A DNA stretch of 51,970 bases from Mycobacterium sp. WUMAC-067 (GTDB lineage Bacteria; Actinomycetota; Actinomycetes; Mycobacteriales; Mycobacteriaceae). The notes under the pieces are model-generated. The model ran no database searches, had not been told where the DNA came from, and saw nothing but the letters and a program-made list of their open reading frames with translations. Shown one piece after another: positions 1 through 8,519 of the stretch (positions are counted from its first letter, which is position 1; each line of letters begins with the position of its first letter). The stretch spans positions 1 to 51,970 of the forward strand of contig NZ_JAEKMI010000033.1 of assembly GCF_020217485.1 (NCBI RefSeq), written 5' to 3'. Made by a program: the position numbers and the translations under genes.

Positions 1-153
1 AGCACCCGCAAAAACGCCCGGGGCGAGACCGAATGGAAACCCCCGCCCCACCTCGAGCGCGGCCAACCCCGCACCAACACCTACCACCACCCCGAAAAAC
101 TCCTCCACCACGAACACGACGACGACGAAGCCGACAACCCCGGCGCGGCATAA
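1..153 (+). CDS. C-terminal tail of a DUF222/13E12-repeat HNH endonuclease-family protein (partial)
   Basis: An open frame runs from the first base to a TAA at 151-153 and encodes the last 50 residues of a protein that begins outside the window. The tail contains ETEWKPPPHLERGQPR followed by NTYHHPEKLL and an acidic end. This resembles the stretch after the HNH nuclease motif in mycobacterial 13E12-repeat/DUF222 proteins, which are numerous and partly mobile. The HNH residues themselves lie upstream, so nuclease activity cannot be judged. It ends 16 bases before the convergent kstD-like gene. The family call rests on recall of the typical tail. Confidence 0.7.
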   Translation, partial: STRKNARGETEWKPPPHLERGQPRTNTYHHPEKLLHHEHDDDEADNPGAA

Positions 154-169
154 CACTTCGCGATCGCCG

Positions 170-1912
170 CTAGGTCCGATGGCGGCGACCCGCCTCGCCC
201 GGCTGCGCCGCGCTCGCGATCGCCGCGTCTTGCGCCGCGATGTAGCCGTACACCAGACCCTGCGCGATCGTTGCGCCCGCACCCGGATACGTCGTGCCGA
301 ACGCATTCGCGGCGGTGTTGCCGATCGCGTACAACCCGGGGATCACCCCGCCGTCCTCACGCAGCACCCGCGCCCGCTCGTCGGTCCTGAGGCCGCCGCA
401 GGTGCCCAGATCGGACAGCACCACCTGCACGGCGTAGAAGGGGCCTTTGACCAACGGACGCAGGTTTGGGTTCGGCGTGACCGTCGGGTCGCCGTAATAG
501 CGGTCGTACGCGCTGCGGCCGCGGCCGAAGTCGGGGTCCTCGCCGACGGCGGCATGGTGGTTGAACCGCGTCATCGTCTCAAAGAACGTCGAGACCGGCA
601 CCCCGATCCGCGCGCCCAGATCGGTGAGATTATCGGCCCGGGCCGCGATGCCGGCGCCATACCACGCCTGCGGGACGCGCATGCGCGGGAACAGTTCGGC
701 GCCAAAGACATAACTGTTGCGGTACTGCTGATCGAAGATGATCCACATCGCCTCGACCGGGCTGCCGGATCGCTCCAGCTCGAGCACCCGCTGCCCGAAC
801 GTCATGTAATCGGTCGCTTCGTTGGCGAACCGGCACCCGTTCTGGTCGACGATCAGGCAGCCCGGCAGCGAGCGCTCGGCCAGCATCACCGCCGGCGCCT
901 TGCCGGGCAATGGCGCGATGGCGGGGAACCACCACGCCTGATCCATCAGGTCGATGCCGGCACCGAGTTCCTGCCCCGCGCGGATGCCGTCGCCGGTGTT
1001 GGCCGCGGCGCCGAGGCTGAGATCGGCGCCCAACGACTCCGATTGAAACTTCCACCGCATGTCCATGCTGTGGTCGAAACCGCCGGTGGCCAGCACCACG
1101 CCGCGCCGGGCGGTGATCGTCACCTCGCGGCCGCCGTGTTCGACGACGGCGCCCGTCACGCGTTCACCGTCGTGGGCGAGGCGCGCGAGCGCGGTGTCGG
1201 TCCACACGGGGATCCCGGCGCGCAGCACCCCGGTGAACAGCCCGGCCGCCAGGCCCTGACCGCCCGCCGCGTAGCGCCGGCCCAGCATGCGGCCCGCCAC
1301 GCCCTGCGCCAATCGCTTGCCGTACGTGGGAATACCCTTGCGCGGCATCCGGGCGACGAGGTTCATCCAGCGGTAGTCCGCGCCCGTCGTCGGCATCGGA
1401 ATACTGACCTCCATCAAGCCGGGCTCCAGCCGGGTGCGGTATTCGCCGAGCAGCGCGGTGTCGAATGGGCGGCATTCGCAGGTGCGCCCGGCCGCGCTGC
1501 CGCCGGGCTTCTCGGGGTGGTAGTCGGAATAGTCGCGGGCCCAGAACAGCCGCAACGGCGTCGTGCGGCGCAACATGTCCACCGTCGCCGACACGTGCGC
1601 CAGGAACCCGGCCGACCGCTGCGCGGGCGCCGACCCGGCGACCACCGAATCCAGGTAAGCGCCGGCGCTTTCGGCGGTGTCGCCGGCGCCGGCCTCGGCC
1701 AGCACCGGGCTGGCCGGCAGCCACAGCGCTCCGCCGGACCGGGCGGTCGAGCCACCCACATACGACGATTTCTCCACGATCAACGCAGACAGCCCGGATT
1801 CGTGGGCGGCCAACGCCGCCGCCATGCCGGTACCGGAGCCGACGACGAGCAGATCAACGGCGGTGTCGGCCACGGGAAGGCCGGCAGGGATCGTCGTGCT
1901 GCGCGTCGTCAC
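170..1912 (-). CDS. kstD: 3-ketosteroid Delta1-dehydrogenase-like FAD enzyme (KstD family)
   Basis: 580 residues, close to the usual KstD length (about 510-570). KstD inserts the C1-C2 double bond in ring A of 3-ketosteroids using FAD. The N-terminal Rossmann motif VVGSGTGMAAA is at about 23-33, with EKSSYVGGSTARSGG following. The C-terminal YPGAG motif (about 542-546) matches the catalytic Tyr and Gly of Delta1-KstD (Tyr487/Gly491 in the Rhodococcus KstD1 numbering I recall), and a YSDYHPE segment near 128-134 probably carries another catalytic Tyr. The start is GTG at 1912 with no clear Shine-Dalgarno. It is divergent from kshA with about 100 bases between, fitting co-regulation. A paralogue with altered substrate is possible. 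Confidence 0.87.
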   Translation of the reverse strand: MTTRSTTIPAGLPVADTAVDLLVVGSGTGMAAALAAHESGLSALIVEKSSYVGGSTARSGGALWLPASPVLAEAGAGDTAESAGAYLDSVVAGSAPAQRSAGFLAHVSATVDMLRRTTPLRLFWARDYSDYHPEKPGGSAAGRTCECRPFDTALLGEYRTRLEPGLMEVSIPMPTTGADYRWMNLVARMPRKGIPTYGKRLAQGVAGRMLGRRYAAGGQGLAAGLFTGVLRAGIPVWTDTALARLAHDGERVTGAVVEHGGREVTITARRGVVLATGGFDHSMDMRWKFQSESLGADLSLGAAANTGDGIRAGQELGAGIDLMDQAWWFPAIAPLPGKAPAVMLAERSLPGCLIVDQNGCRFANEATDYMTFGQRVLELERSGSPVEAMWIIFDQQYRNSYVFGAELFPRMRVPQAWYGAGIAARADNLTDLGARIGVPVSTFFETMTRFNHHAAVGEDPDFGRGRSAYDRYYGDPTVTPNPNLRPLVKGPFYAVQVVLSDLGTCGGLRTDERARVLREDGGVIPGLYAIGNTAANAFGTTYPGAGATIAQGLVYGYIAAQDAAIASAAQPGEAGRRHRT

Positions 1913-1920
1913 GTCCGAAA

Positions 1921-1946
1921 CGGTAGGCCGCGCCGGCGCGCTACCG
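1921..1946. promoter_or_regulatory. Imperfect dyad in the kstD-kshA divergent promoter region
   Basis: The arms CGGTAG and CTACCG face each other across 14 bases that include the self-complementary GCGCCGGCGC. The element lies 9 bases upstream of the kstD start and about 68 bases upstream of kshA. It could be a regulator site for both genes, but it does not resemble the KstR consensus as I recall it, and short GC-rich dyads are common at this base composition. Confidence 0.3.
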
Positions 1947-2013
1947 GAAGAGCCGTCCTGATGAGTGGAACAACGCGGCCCACGTGCCGGGCCGGGGGAG
2001 TTGAATCGCGCCC

Positions 2014-3147
2014 ATGACGTCGCAGACTGAGGCCGACGAGGTTCGGCTGATAGAAGCGCAGGCGGCGCCGACGCGGTTCGCCCGCGGCTGGCACTGCCTG
2101 GGACTGATAAGGGACTTCGCCGACGGCAAACCCCACGCGATCAACGCGTTCGGACAGAAGCTCGTCGTGTTCCGCAGCGGTGACGGCAGCATCAACGTGC
2201 TCGACAGCTATTGCCGGCACATGGGCGGCGACCTGTCGCAGGGCGAGGTGAAGGGCGACGAGATCGCCTGCCCGTTCCACGATTGGCGCTGGGGCGGCGA
2301 CGGCCGCTGCAAGCAGGTGCCCTACAGCCGTCGCACCCCCAAACTGGCCCGCACACAAGCCTGGACGACGCTGCAGCAGGACGGCTTGCTGTTCGTCTGG
2401 AACGACCCCGAGCGCAAACCCCCGCCGTCGGACGTGACGATCCCGCGCATCGAGGGCGCCACCAGCGACCAGTGGACCGACTGGCATTGGTACACCACCG
2501 TCGTGGGAAGCAACTGCCGCGAAATCATCGACAACGTCGTGGATATGGCGCACTTCTTCTATATCCACGGCTCGTTGCCCACGTACTTCAAGAACATCTT
2601 CGAGGGGCACGTGGCCACGCAATACATGAACGGTGGGAGCCGGCCGGACATGGGTGGCACCGGATCGCAGATGCTGGGGACGACATCGGTGGCGTCCTAC
2701 TACGGTCCCTCGTTCATGATCGACGACCTGACGTATCACTACGAGCACGGGGACGCCAACACGATCCTCATCAATTGCCACTATCCGATCGACGCGAATT
2801 CCTTTGTGCTGCAATACGGCATCATCGTGAAGAAGTCGGAGGTGATGCCGGACGACCAGGCGATGGAGACCGCGATCACCCTCGGCGACTACGTCAAGCT
2901 CGGTTTCGAGCAGGACGTGCAGATCTGGCGGCACAAGGCGCGCATCGACAACCCGCTGCTGGTCGAGGAGGACGGGCCGGTCTATCAGCTGCGTCGCTGG
3001 TATCAGCAGTTCTACGTCGACGCCGCCGACGTGCAACCGGACATGGTTGATCGCTTCGAGTTCGAACTCGACACGACCCGACCGTACGAAGCATGGATGA
3101 AAGAGGTCGAAGCGAACCTCGCGGCCCAGGCGGCGGGTTCCGTGTGA
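2014..3147 (+). CDS. kshA: 3-ketosteroid 9alpha-hydroxylase oxygenase component (Rieske)
   Basis: 377 residues. KshA 9alpha-hydroxylates 3-ketosteroids, which together with KstD causes ring B to open. The Rieske cluster ligands are visible as CRH at 67-69 and CPFH at 86-89, the positions I recall for M. tuberculosis KshA. The mononuclear iron site is D177-MA-H180-FFYI-H185 with D301 as the carboxylate ligand. ATG at 2014 is preceded by a purine-rich GGGGGAG. The partner reductase KshB is not in the window; a lone ferredoxin at 26965-27243 is the nearest electron carrier. The next gene overlaps the stop, which suggests an operon. Confidence 0.93.
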   Translation: MTSQTEADEVRLIEAQAAPTRFARGWHCLGLIRDFADGKPHAINAFGQKLVVFRSGDGSINVLDSYCRHMGGDLSQGEVKGDEIACPFHDWRWGGDGRCKQVPYSRRTPKLARTQAWTTLQQDGLLFVWNDPERKPPPSDVTIPRIEGATSDQWTDWHWYTTVVGSNCREIIDNVVDMAHFFYIHGSLPTYFKNIFEGHVATQYMNGGSRPDMGGTGSQMLGTTSVASYYGPSFMIDDLTYHYEHGDANTILINCHYPIDANSFVLQYGIIVKKSEVMPDDQAMETAITLGDYVKLGFEQDVQIWRHKARIDNPLLVEEDGPVYQLRRWYQQFYVDAADVQPDMVDRFEFELDTTRPYEAWMKEVEANLAAQAAGSV

Positions 3148-3434
3148 TGGCACTCGACGGGTCCGTCAGGACCGACAACCGACTCGTCGACATGGCCATG
3201 GCCCCGATCACGTGCCGCGAGTGCGGTGCGCGGGTGCTGGCCCGCAAAAGCAGCTGGAACCAGACGAGTGTGCAGTGGAACGAGCGCGCCTCGGCGAGCT
3301 GCATCGAGCGGCGTGAAGCCGAGCGCCTCGCCGGTCATCATCACGGGCCGTTCCTGGTGTGTGCCGCACTGCGGGACTCGATCCAGGCCGCCGTGGCCAC
3401 AGGAGAATTGGCGGTCGTCGACCCCGTAATGTGA
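3147..3434 (+). CDS. Small four-cysteine protein in the kshA operon, function unknown
   Basis: 95 residues. ATG at 3147 overlaps the kshA stop (TGATG), and the stop overlaps the ATG of the next SDR (ATGTGATG), so it is boxed into a translationally coupled three-gene operon. A CRECG motif puts cysteines at 23 and 26, with further cysteines at 52 and 72 and three histidines at 64-66. This suggests a bound metal (zinc or Fe-S), but the spacing fits no ferredoxin type I know. The C-terminal half is predicted helical. I do not recognise the family. A role assisting KshA is inferred only from position. GTG at 3144 is an alternative start. Confidence 0.75.
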   Translation: MALDGSVRTDNRLVDMAMAPITCRECGARVLARKSSWNQTSVQWNERASASCIERREAERLAGHHHGPFLVCAALRDSIQAAVATGELAVVDPVM

Positions 3435-4246
3435 TGACCGTGAGTGGTGCAGCACGGGTCGCCGTCGTGACAGGAGCCAGCCGCGGCGCCGGACGCGGTA
3501 TCGCGGCTGCGCTTGCCGCCCGCGACTGGCGGGTGTATGCGACAAGCCGCACCATCAGCGACGCTCCGCCCGGCATCGTGCCCGTTCGTGTCGATCATGG
3601 GGACGACGACGCCGTCAAGGGCCTGTTCGACCGCGTGCACGATGAGTGCGGGCGCCTCGATCTTCTGGTCAACAACGCCGCGACCATCTCCGACGCGCTG
3701 GTCAGCCCAAAGCCCTTCTGGGAGAAGCCACTCGAGCTGGCCGACGTGCTCGATGTGGGATTGCGTTCGTCCTACGTCGCGTCATGGTGTGCCGCACCGC
3801 TGCTGGTCGCCGCCGGCGGCGGCCTGATCGCGTTCACGTCCTCGCCGGGGTCGGTGTGCTACATGCACGGTCCCGCGTACGGCGCGCAGAAGGCCGGGGT
3901 CGACAAGATGGTCGCGGACATGGCCGTGGACTTCCGGGGCACCGGGGTCGCGACGGTGTCGATCTGGATGGGCATCCTGCTGACCGAAAAGCTGCGCGCC
4001 GCTTTCAGTGCGGATTCGGCGGCGCTGGCCGCGACCGCCGAGCACGCCGAAACACCCGAATTCACTGGGCATTTGATTCATGCGTTGTTCTGCGATCCGG
4101 CCCTGGAGGAGCTGAGCGGGCAGGCGCTGATCGGGGCGGAACTTGCGGAGCGTTACGGGATCACCGACGAGGGCGGCCGCCGCCCGCCGTCGCACCGGGA
4201 AATGCTCGGCTCGCCCCGGACGCCGAGCAGCGTCGTGGTGCGCTAG
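3434..4246 (+). CDS. Short-chain dehydrogenase/reductase
   Basis: 270 residues. Classical SDR: NAD(P)-binding VTGASRGAGRG near the N terminus, NNAA at the end of the fourth strand, a Ser-containing TSSPGS segment, and catalytic Tyr and Lys in YGAQK. ATG at 3434 overlaps the stop of the upstream 95-aa gene, fixing the start; an in-frame ATG further upstream would overlap that gene heavily. As the third gene of the kshA operon it probably oxidises or reduces a hydroxyl on the same steroid-like substrate. Substrate and direction cannot be read from sequence. It converges on the NTF2-like gene, 18 bases away. Confidence 0.88.
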   Translation: MTVSGAARVAVVTGASRGAGRGIAAALAARDWRVYATSRTISDAPPGIVPVRVDHGDDDAVKGLFDRVHDECGRLDLLVNNAATISDALVSPKPFWEKPLELADVLDVGLRSSYVASWCAAPLLVAAGGGLIAFTSSPGSVCYMHGPAYGAQKAGVDKMVADMAVDFRGTGVATVSIWMGILLTEKLRAAFSADSAALAATAEHAETPEFTGHLIHALFCDPALEELSGQALIGAELAERYGITDEGGRRPPSHREMLGSPRTPSSVVVR

Positions 4247-4264
4247 CCGGAATCGGATGAACCG

Positions 4265-4708
4265 TCAGCCACCGAAAACATCGAGCGCTCCGACGTAAGC
4301 GCGGTTGGCCTTCACCCGCTCCGTCAGGCACCACGATCCGTCATGGCGGCGCCGCCATGTGTCGTGATAGTCGCCGACCGTGTAGAACCGCGTCGATGGG
4401 TCAGCCGCCGAATTCAGGTGCACGTCACGGACATAGGCGCGGCTCACTGCGGTGTCGCCCGTGACGTCGACGACGACATTGCCCAGGAGGTGTTGGGTGG
4501 GGCCGCACTTGTCGAGAAACCCGCCAATCGTTTCGATGATCGCCGCGCTTCCCTCCAGGCGCCCCGTCCCCAAATCCCCGTGCGCATCCTCGGCAAGGAT
4601 CTCGGCCATCGTGTCCCAATCGCGATTGTCCATGGCCCTCGCGGAAAGATTCAGCGCGCGTTCGATGTCGCGTTCGTCGCAGAGAGCCTGCAATCGTTCG
4701 TCATCCAT
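4265..4708 (-). CDS. NTF2-like (SnoaL/ring-hydroxylating beta-subunit-like fold) protein
   Basis: 147 residues with the order typical of SnoaL-like proteins: N-terminal helix with ERALNLSARAMDNRDWDTMAE, an acidic AEDAHGDLG segment, then beta strands ending in W-LTERVKANRAYVG. The family includes ketosteroid isomerases, polyketide cyclases and limonene epoxide hydrolases. I cannot assign catalytic residues confidently. ATG at 4708 has AAGGGA 9 bases upstream. It is the last gene of the minus-strand run that begins with the ligase at 16179 and follows an SDR by 17 bases. Three other NTF2-like genes lie in the window. Confidence 0.82.
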   Translation of the reverse strand: MDDERLQALCDERDIERALNLSARAMDNRDWDTMAEILAEDAHGDLGTGRLEGSAAIIETIGGFLDKCGPTQHLLGNVVVDVTGDTAVSRAYVRDVHLNSAADPSTRFYTVGDYHDTWRRRHDGSWCLTERVKANRAYVGALDVFGG

Positions 4709-4725
4709 GTGGCTGTTCCCTTGTC

Positions 4726-5508
4726 CTAGGCGTGCGCCCCGCCGTCGACGCGGATCTCGGTGCCGGTGATGAATGCACCGTCGTCGGAGGCCACCATGGC
4801 GATCACCGCGGCGACCGCACTGGCGTCGCCGAGTATTTCGCTGTCCTTGCCGTGCAACAGCGGAGTCTGCTTGGCCCACAGGCCGAGGTCATACCCGTCG
4901 GGCATTTTCTCCAGCGTGCTGTTGGCCAAAGCCGTTGAGATCCCGCCGGGTTGGATGTTCACCGCGCGCAACCCCTGCTTGGAGTACTCCAGCGCCAGCG
5001 AATGGGTGAAACTCAGGATGCCGCCCTTGCTGGCGGCGTACGCGGCCATGTAGGGGTGGGCGAACGACGCGGCGGTGGAGGTGAAGTTGACGACGACACC
5101 GCGGCCGGATTCCAATAGCGCCGGCAGCGCCTGGCGCGTCATCAGGAAGGTGCCGGTCAGGTTGACCGCCAGCGTCCTGTTCCAGTCGGCCAGCGTGGTC
5201 TGGTGAGTGTGCGAACAGGTCTGCACGGCCGCAACATTGACGAGTACCTCGAGGCCGCCCAGGTCGGCCACCGCGGCATCGACGGCGGCGATCACGTCGT
5301 CCTCGGCGGAGATATCGAGCACCGCGGTGGTCAAGCGCTTGGCGGTGCCGGCGTCGTCGGCGGCGGCCGCCGTGCGCGCCAACCCCTCCGCGGCGACGTC
5401 GTAGGCCACGACCGTCGCCCCCTCGTCGAGCAACCGGGCCACGGTGGCCTGCCCGATGCCGGAGCCGGCTCCGGTGACGATGGACCGCCGATCGGCGAAA
5501 CGATCCAT
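4726..5508 (-). CDS. Short-chain dehydrogenase/reductase
   Basis: 260 residues from the chosen start. The glycine motif VTGAGSGIGQA, NVAA, and the catalytic YAASK are all present, and the end ITGTEIRVDGGAHA is typical of classical SDRs. Two starts are possible. ATG at 5508 has GAAAGG 9 bases upstream. ATG at 5529 overlaps the upstream stop as ATGA and adds seven residues (MNERPAL). I prefer 5508 because of its ribosome binding site. It follows the unrecognised HxD...H gene and probably acts in the same pathway. The substrate is unknown. Confidence 0.87.
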   Translation of the reverse strand: MDRFADRRSIVTGAGSGIGQATVARLLDEGATVVAYDVAAEGLARTAAAADDAGTAKRLTTAVLDISAEDDVIAAVDAAVADLGGLEVLVNVAAVQTCSHTHQTTLADWNRTLAVNLTGTFLMTRQALPALLESGRGVVVNFTSTAASFAHPYMAAYAASKGGILSFTHSLALEYSKQGLRAVNIQPGGISTALANSTLEKMPDGYDLGLWAKQTPLLHGKDSEILGDASAVAAVIAMVASDDGAFITGTEIRVDGGAHA

Positions 5509-5525
5509 CAGTGCAGGCCTTTCGT

Positions 5526-6602
5526 TCATGCCAGTTGGAAGGCGCTGATCGGGGCTTCCTCCGGGTACGCGGTCGGCCCGCCGAGGTCGTAGGCGGCGTT
5601 GAGCGCGGCGATGAACGCCGGGTCGTGCAGCGGTTCGCTCGGGATGTCGAGCTTGATGCCCTTGGCCTTGAGGTCATCGACCATGATGTCGATGGCCTTC
5701 TCGACGGTCAGGTCATCCGAGCCTTCCATGTTCTTTTTCAGCTCGTCGTAGTCGGAGAACACTTCGGCCGACCAGTGCACCAGGAACCGGAGTTCGTCGG
5801 TGTGGTGGCGGGCGATCACGTCCTCGCCGTTCTTCAGCAGCCAGTGGTCGCGGCTGGCGGGGTCTCCCGCGAACACGGTGTCGAAGGCCAGGCCCGCCGG
5901 AATTTGTTGGTCCAGTGGGCCATTCGCCTCGCCGCGGTGCACCATCATCTCGTTTTGCACCACCACGCCGCGGTTGTTGATCGGCGGCAGGATGCGCTGG
6001 GGCGCCTTGAGCGGCCCCTGCGGCCAGTAGGTGAATCCGCTGCCGGCGTCGAGTGAGAACCAGGTGATGACCTGCGCCATCTTGATCAGATGGTCGCGGA
6101 ACAGGCCGGATTTGCCCATGACGCTGGTCAACCACGTCGGGGCGTTCTCGTGGCGGACGCCGCGGAAGCTCGGCGAATCCAGGTGGCCGGGGTCGCGATT
6201 GGCGCAGGGCCCGTTGATGTTGAACAGCATCAACTGGGGCTTGGCGTATTCGGCGTTCCAGTAGCTCTTGGCCATGTCCAGGAAGCGCTCGTTGTAGAAG
6301 CAGTCGTGCAGTTGCGGGTAGAGCACCGCGCCGTAGTTGGCCAGGTAGCCGCGGAAGGTCGGGGTCAGGAACAAGTCCAGCGAGGGGGAGAAGCCCTCGG
6401 GGAACATGCCGCTCATCGTCGCCATCAATTCGTCGGCCGACGCGAAGTGCTGAGCGATGATCAGCTTCCACGGACCTTCGGTGCGCACCACGTCGAGCAG
6501 GCGCTCACGCTGGTCGTCGGTGTAGACGTTGTCGATTTCGCGGGGTGGGGCGGCCGGCCGCAGCACGTCGGAAAGCTCCATCCGGCGCTCGTCGGTGAGC
6601 AT
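5526..6602 (-). CDS. Unrecognised protein with an HxD...H (possible Fe(II)/2-oxoglutarate oxygenase-like) pattern
   Basis: 358 residues. I cannot place it in a named family. It has GHLD (His140, Asp142) in a conserved-looking DPGHLDSPSFRG segment and, 80 residues on, VHRGEANGP with His222. This resembles the iron-binding HxD...H facial triad of phytanoyl-CoA/2-oxoglutarate dioxygenases, where the distal His is often followed by G-x-N. A strand ELRFLVHWSAEVF (about 270-282) could supply a 2-oxoglutarate-binding Arg. No signal peptide or membrane segment is visible. AAAGGAG precedes ATG 6602. It sits inside a catabolic operon between an HSL hydrolase and an SDR, which suggests an oxidative step. 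Confidence 0.72.
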   Translation of the reverse strand: MLTDERRMELSDVLRPAAPPREIDNVYTDDQRERLLDVVRTEGPWKLIIAQHFASADELMATMSGMFPEGFSPSLDLFLTPTFRGYLANYGAVLYPQLHDCFYNERFLDMAKSYWNAEYAKPQLMLFNINGPCANRDPGHLDSPSFRGVRHENAPTWLTSVMGKSGLFRDHLIKMAQVITWFSLDAGSGFTYWPQGPLKAPQRILPPINNRGVVVQNEMMVHRGEANGPLDQQIPAGLAFDTVFAGDPASRDHWLLKNGEDVIARHHTDELRFLVHWSAEVFSDYDELKKNMEGSDDLTVEKAIDIMVDDLKAKGIKLDIPSEPLHDPAFIAALNAAYDLGGPTAYPEEAPISAFQLA

Positions 6603-6687
6603 CAGCGGTCTCCTTTGCAGTTCGAGATCGGTTGATTGTGCGCAGTGTCACCGCGATTCGGTGGACGGCTGTCCGGTGATCGGGACG

Positions 6688-7632
6688 TCAAAAATGGAGC
6701 GGATGGGCGAACTTCACCCGAAGCAGGGCCCCGACCTCCGCGAGGGCCAGCCGGCCCCGCGCGGTGGCGTCGGAACGCATCAAAAAACCGTGGTACATGC
6801 CGGGATAGCGGGTGACGGTGGTCTGCACGTCGGCGTCGCGCAGCCGGGCCGCGTAGCGCTCACCCCAGTCCCGAATCGGATCGCAGCCCCCGGTGACCAC
6901 GATCGCCGGCGGAAGAGCCGACAGATCGGTCGCATACGCCGGTACGAGATACGGGTCGGTGGGCGGACCGGCGTCGCCGTCGACCACCGCGTGCATGTAG
7001 TCGATGTCGTCGCGGGTGAGCAGCGGCGCGTCGGGCATCGCCGCAATCGAGGCGACGGACATGTCGCGGTCCAGGCCGGGATACAGCAGCACCTGTGCGC
7101 AGATGGCCGGTCCGTGGCGATCGCGCGCGGCCAGCGCCACCGCCGCCGCCAGCGAACCGCCCGCGCTGTCGCCGACGACCGCGAGCCGCTCGGCGTCGAC
7201 ACCCAGTTGGTCGGCGTTGTGCGACACCCATTCCGTTGCGGCGTAGGCGTCGTCGAACTGCGCGGGCGGCGGTGCCTCCGGGGCCAACCGGTAGTCCACG
7301 GCGACGACGACGGCCGCCGCCGCCGAGGCCAGCTCGCGTGCCAAGGGTTCGAACGAGCGGTTGGAGCCCATCACCAGCCCACCGCCGTGTAGGTAGATCA
7401 ACACCGGTCCACCGGAATCCGTTGTCGGACAATAAATCCTGACGGGGACAACGCCGGCGGCGGTGGGTGCGAGCGTCTCGGTCACGGCCGCCATCTCGGG
7501 CATCGCCTCGGGCGGCGGCGCGGCCTCCAGCCCGGCGCGCACCGCGGCCAAACCCCGCTGCCGCATCGGGGCGATCTCGCCGAACGAGGCGATCCGGGCG
7601 GCCGCGTCGGGATCCAGTGCGGGAGAAGTCAT
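6688..7632 (-). CDS. Alpha/beta hydrolase, hormone-sensitive-lipase (HSL) family
   Basis: 314 residues. The oxyanion motif HGGG is at 82-85, the nucleophile Ser157 in GDSAGG, Asp251 in GGCDPIRD and His281 in MYHGF, so the triad is complete and in HSL-family order. There is no signal peptide, so it is probably a cytoplasmic carboxyl-ester hydrolase of the Lip type. In this context it could hydrolyse an ester or lactone made by a Baeyer-Villiger enzyme (inference). The next gene upstream in the run, an SDR, ends 12 bases before this start. Confidence 0.87.
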   Translation of the reverse strand: MTSPALDPDAAARIASFGEIAPMRQRGLAAVRAGLEAAPPPEAMPEMAAVTETLAPTAAGVVPVRIYCPTTDSGGPVLIYLHGGGLVMGSNRSFEPLARELASAAAAVVVAVDYRLAPEAPPPAQFDDAYAATEWVSHNADQLGVDAERLAVVGDSAGGSLAAAVALAARDRHGPAICAQVLLYPGLDRDMSVASIAAMPDAPLLTRDDIDYMHAVVDGDAGPPTDPYLVPAYATDLSALPPAIVVTGGCDPIRDWGERYAARLRDADVQTTVTRYPGMYHGFLMRSDATARGRLALAEVGALLRVKFAHPLHF

Positions 7633-7644
7633 GTCGCCGCCACG

Positions 7645-8517
7645 TCAGTGCGGTGCGGATTCGAACCGGGTCTCGGTCCGCAGTCGTGGGGGCTGTTGCG
7701 CGGCAAGCACATTGGCTCGCTCTGTCATCGCGGCGCCGACGCTGTCCGGGTGGGTGTGCAGGTAGAAGCGCCCCTCGGCGGACTGTTTGAAGATCGTCTC
7801 GGCGGCCTCCAGCGGATCCATGGACGCGGTCTTGATGCCGAGCATGGTCGAGCGGTGGGTTTCGGCCGCAGCCACGTCGCTGGCCGCGCCGGGGTCGACG
7901 CCTCCCGCGGACTCGAAGATGTTGGAGCGCACCGGCCCGGGCAGCACGGCCTGGACGTGGATGTGATGGGCGTGCCCGGTGGCCCGCACCTCCAGGTGCA
8001 AACACTCGGTCAGCGACAGCACCGCGTGCTTGCTCACGATGTAGGGCGCCTGCAGCGGCATCGCCACCACCGCGCCCACCGATGCGATGTTCCACACCCA
8101 CGCCTGCTCGTCGCTGGCCATCATCTTCGGCAGAAACGCGCGCACGCCGTGGAAGACACCGCTGACGTTGACGTCCATGACGCGTTGCCAGTTGGCCACC
8201 GGCGTGTCCCACAGGTAGCCGAATTGTTCGATGCCCGCGTTGTTCACCAACAGGCGCACCGGCCCGGCGTCGCGGTAGGCACGGTCGGCGAGGTCCTGCA
8301 CGGCGTCGGGGTCACGCACGTCGCAGACGACGTCGTGCGCCACGCCGCCGGCCGCGGACAGCTCGTCGCGCAGCGCTGTGGCGGCGTCCCCGTCGACGTC
8401 GGCCAATACCACCGCCATGCCCAACCGGGAGGCGTACCGGGCCAGTCCGGCGCCGATGCCGGATCCTGCGCCGGTGATGACCGCGACACCGCCGCCGAAG
8501 GCTGTCTGGGCGTCCAT
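7645..8517 (-). CDS. Short-chain dehydrogenase/reductase
   Basis: 290 residues. ITGAGSGIGAGLA at about 14-26, LADVDGD after the second strand (Asp suggests NAD(H) preference), NNAG, NIASVG and catalytic YIVSKHA. The C-terminal part is longer than in the minimal SDR and continues through ETIFKQSAEGRFYLHTHPDS, a form I associate with mycobacterial SDRs near fatty acid or steroid genes. ATG at 8517 begins 2 bases after the NTF2-like stop. The substrate is not predictable. Confidence 0.87.
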   Translation of the reverse strand: MDAQTAFGGGVAVITGAGSGIGAGLARYASRLGMAVVLADVDGDAATALRDELSAAGGVAHDVVCDVRDPDAVQDLADRAYRDAGPVRLLVNNAGIEQFGYLWDTPVANWQRVMDVNVSGVFHGVRAFLPKMMASDEQAWVWNIASVGAVVAMPLQAPYIVSKHAVLSLTECLHLEVRATGHAHHIHVQAVLPGPVRSNIFESAGGVDPGAASDVAAAETHRSTMLGIKTASMDPLEAAETIFKQSAEGRFYLHTHPDSVGAAMTERANVLAAQQPPRLRTETRFESAPH

Positions 8518-8519
8518 CG

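Noticed and set aside
1913..2013. Possible KstR site between kstD and kshA
   Set aside because: No sequence fits the paired AAC/GTT core of KstR sites by eye; a matrix scan would be needed to decide.
179..2017. 612-residue open frame on the plus strand opposite kstD
   Set aside because: Arginine/histidine/alanine-rich low-complexity translation with no domain motifs; it is the antisense shadow of the KstD-like gene in GC-rich DNA.
1909..3153. 414-residue minus-strand frame opposite kshA
   Set aside because: Antisense shadow of kshA, which has all Rieske and iron ligands.
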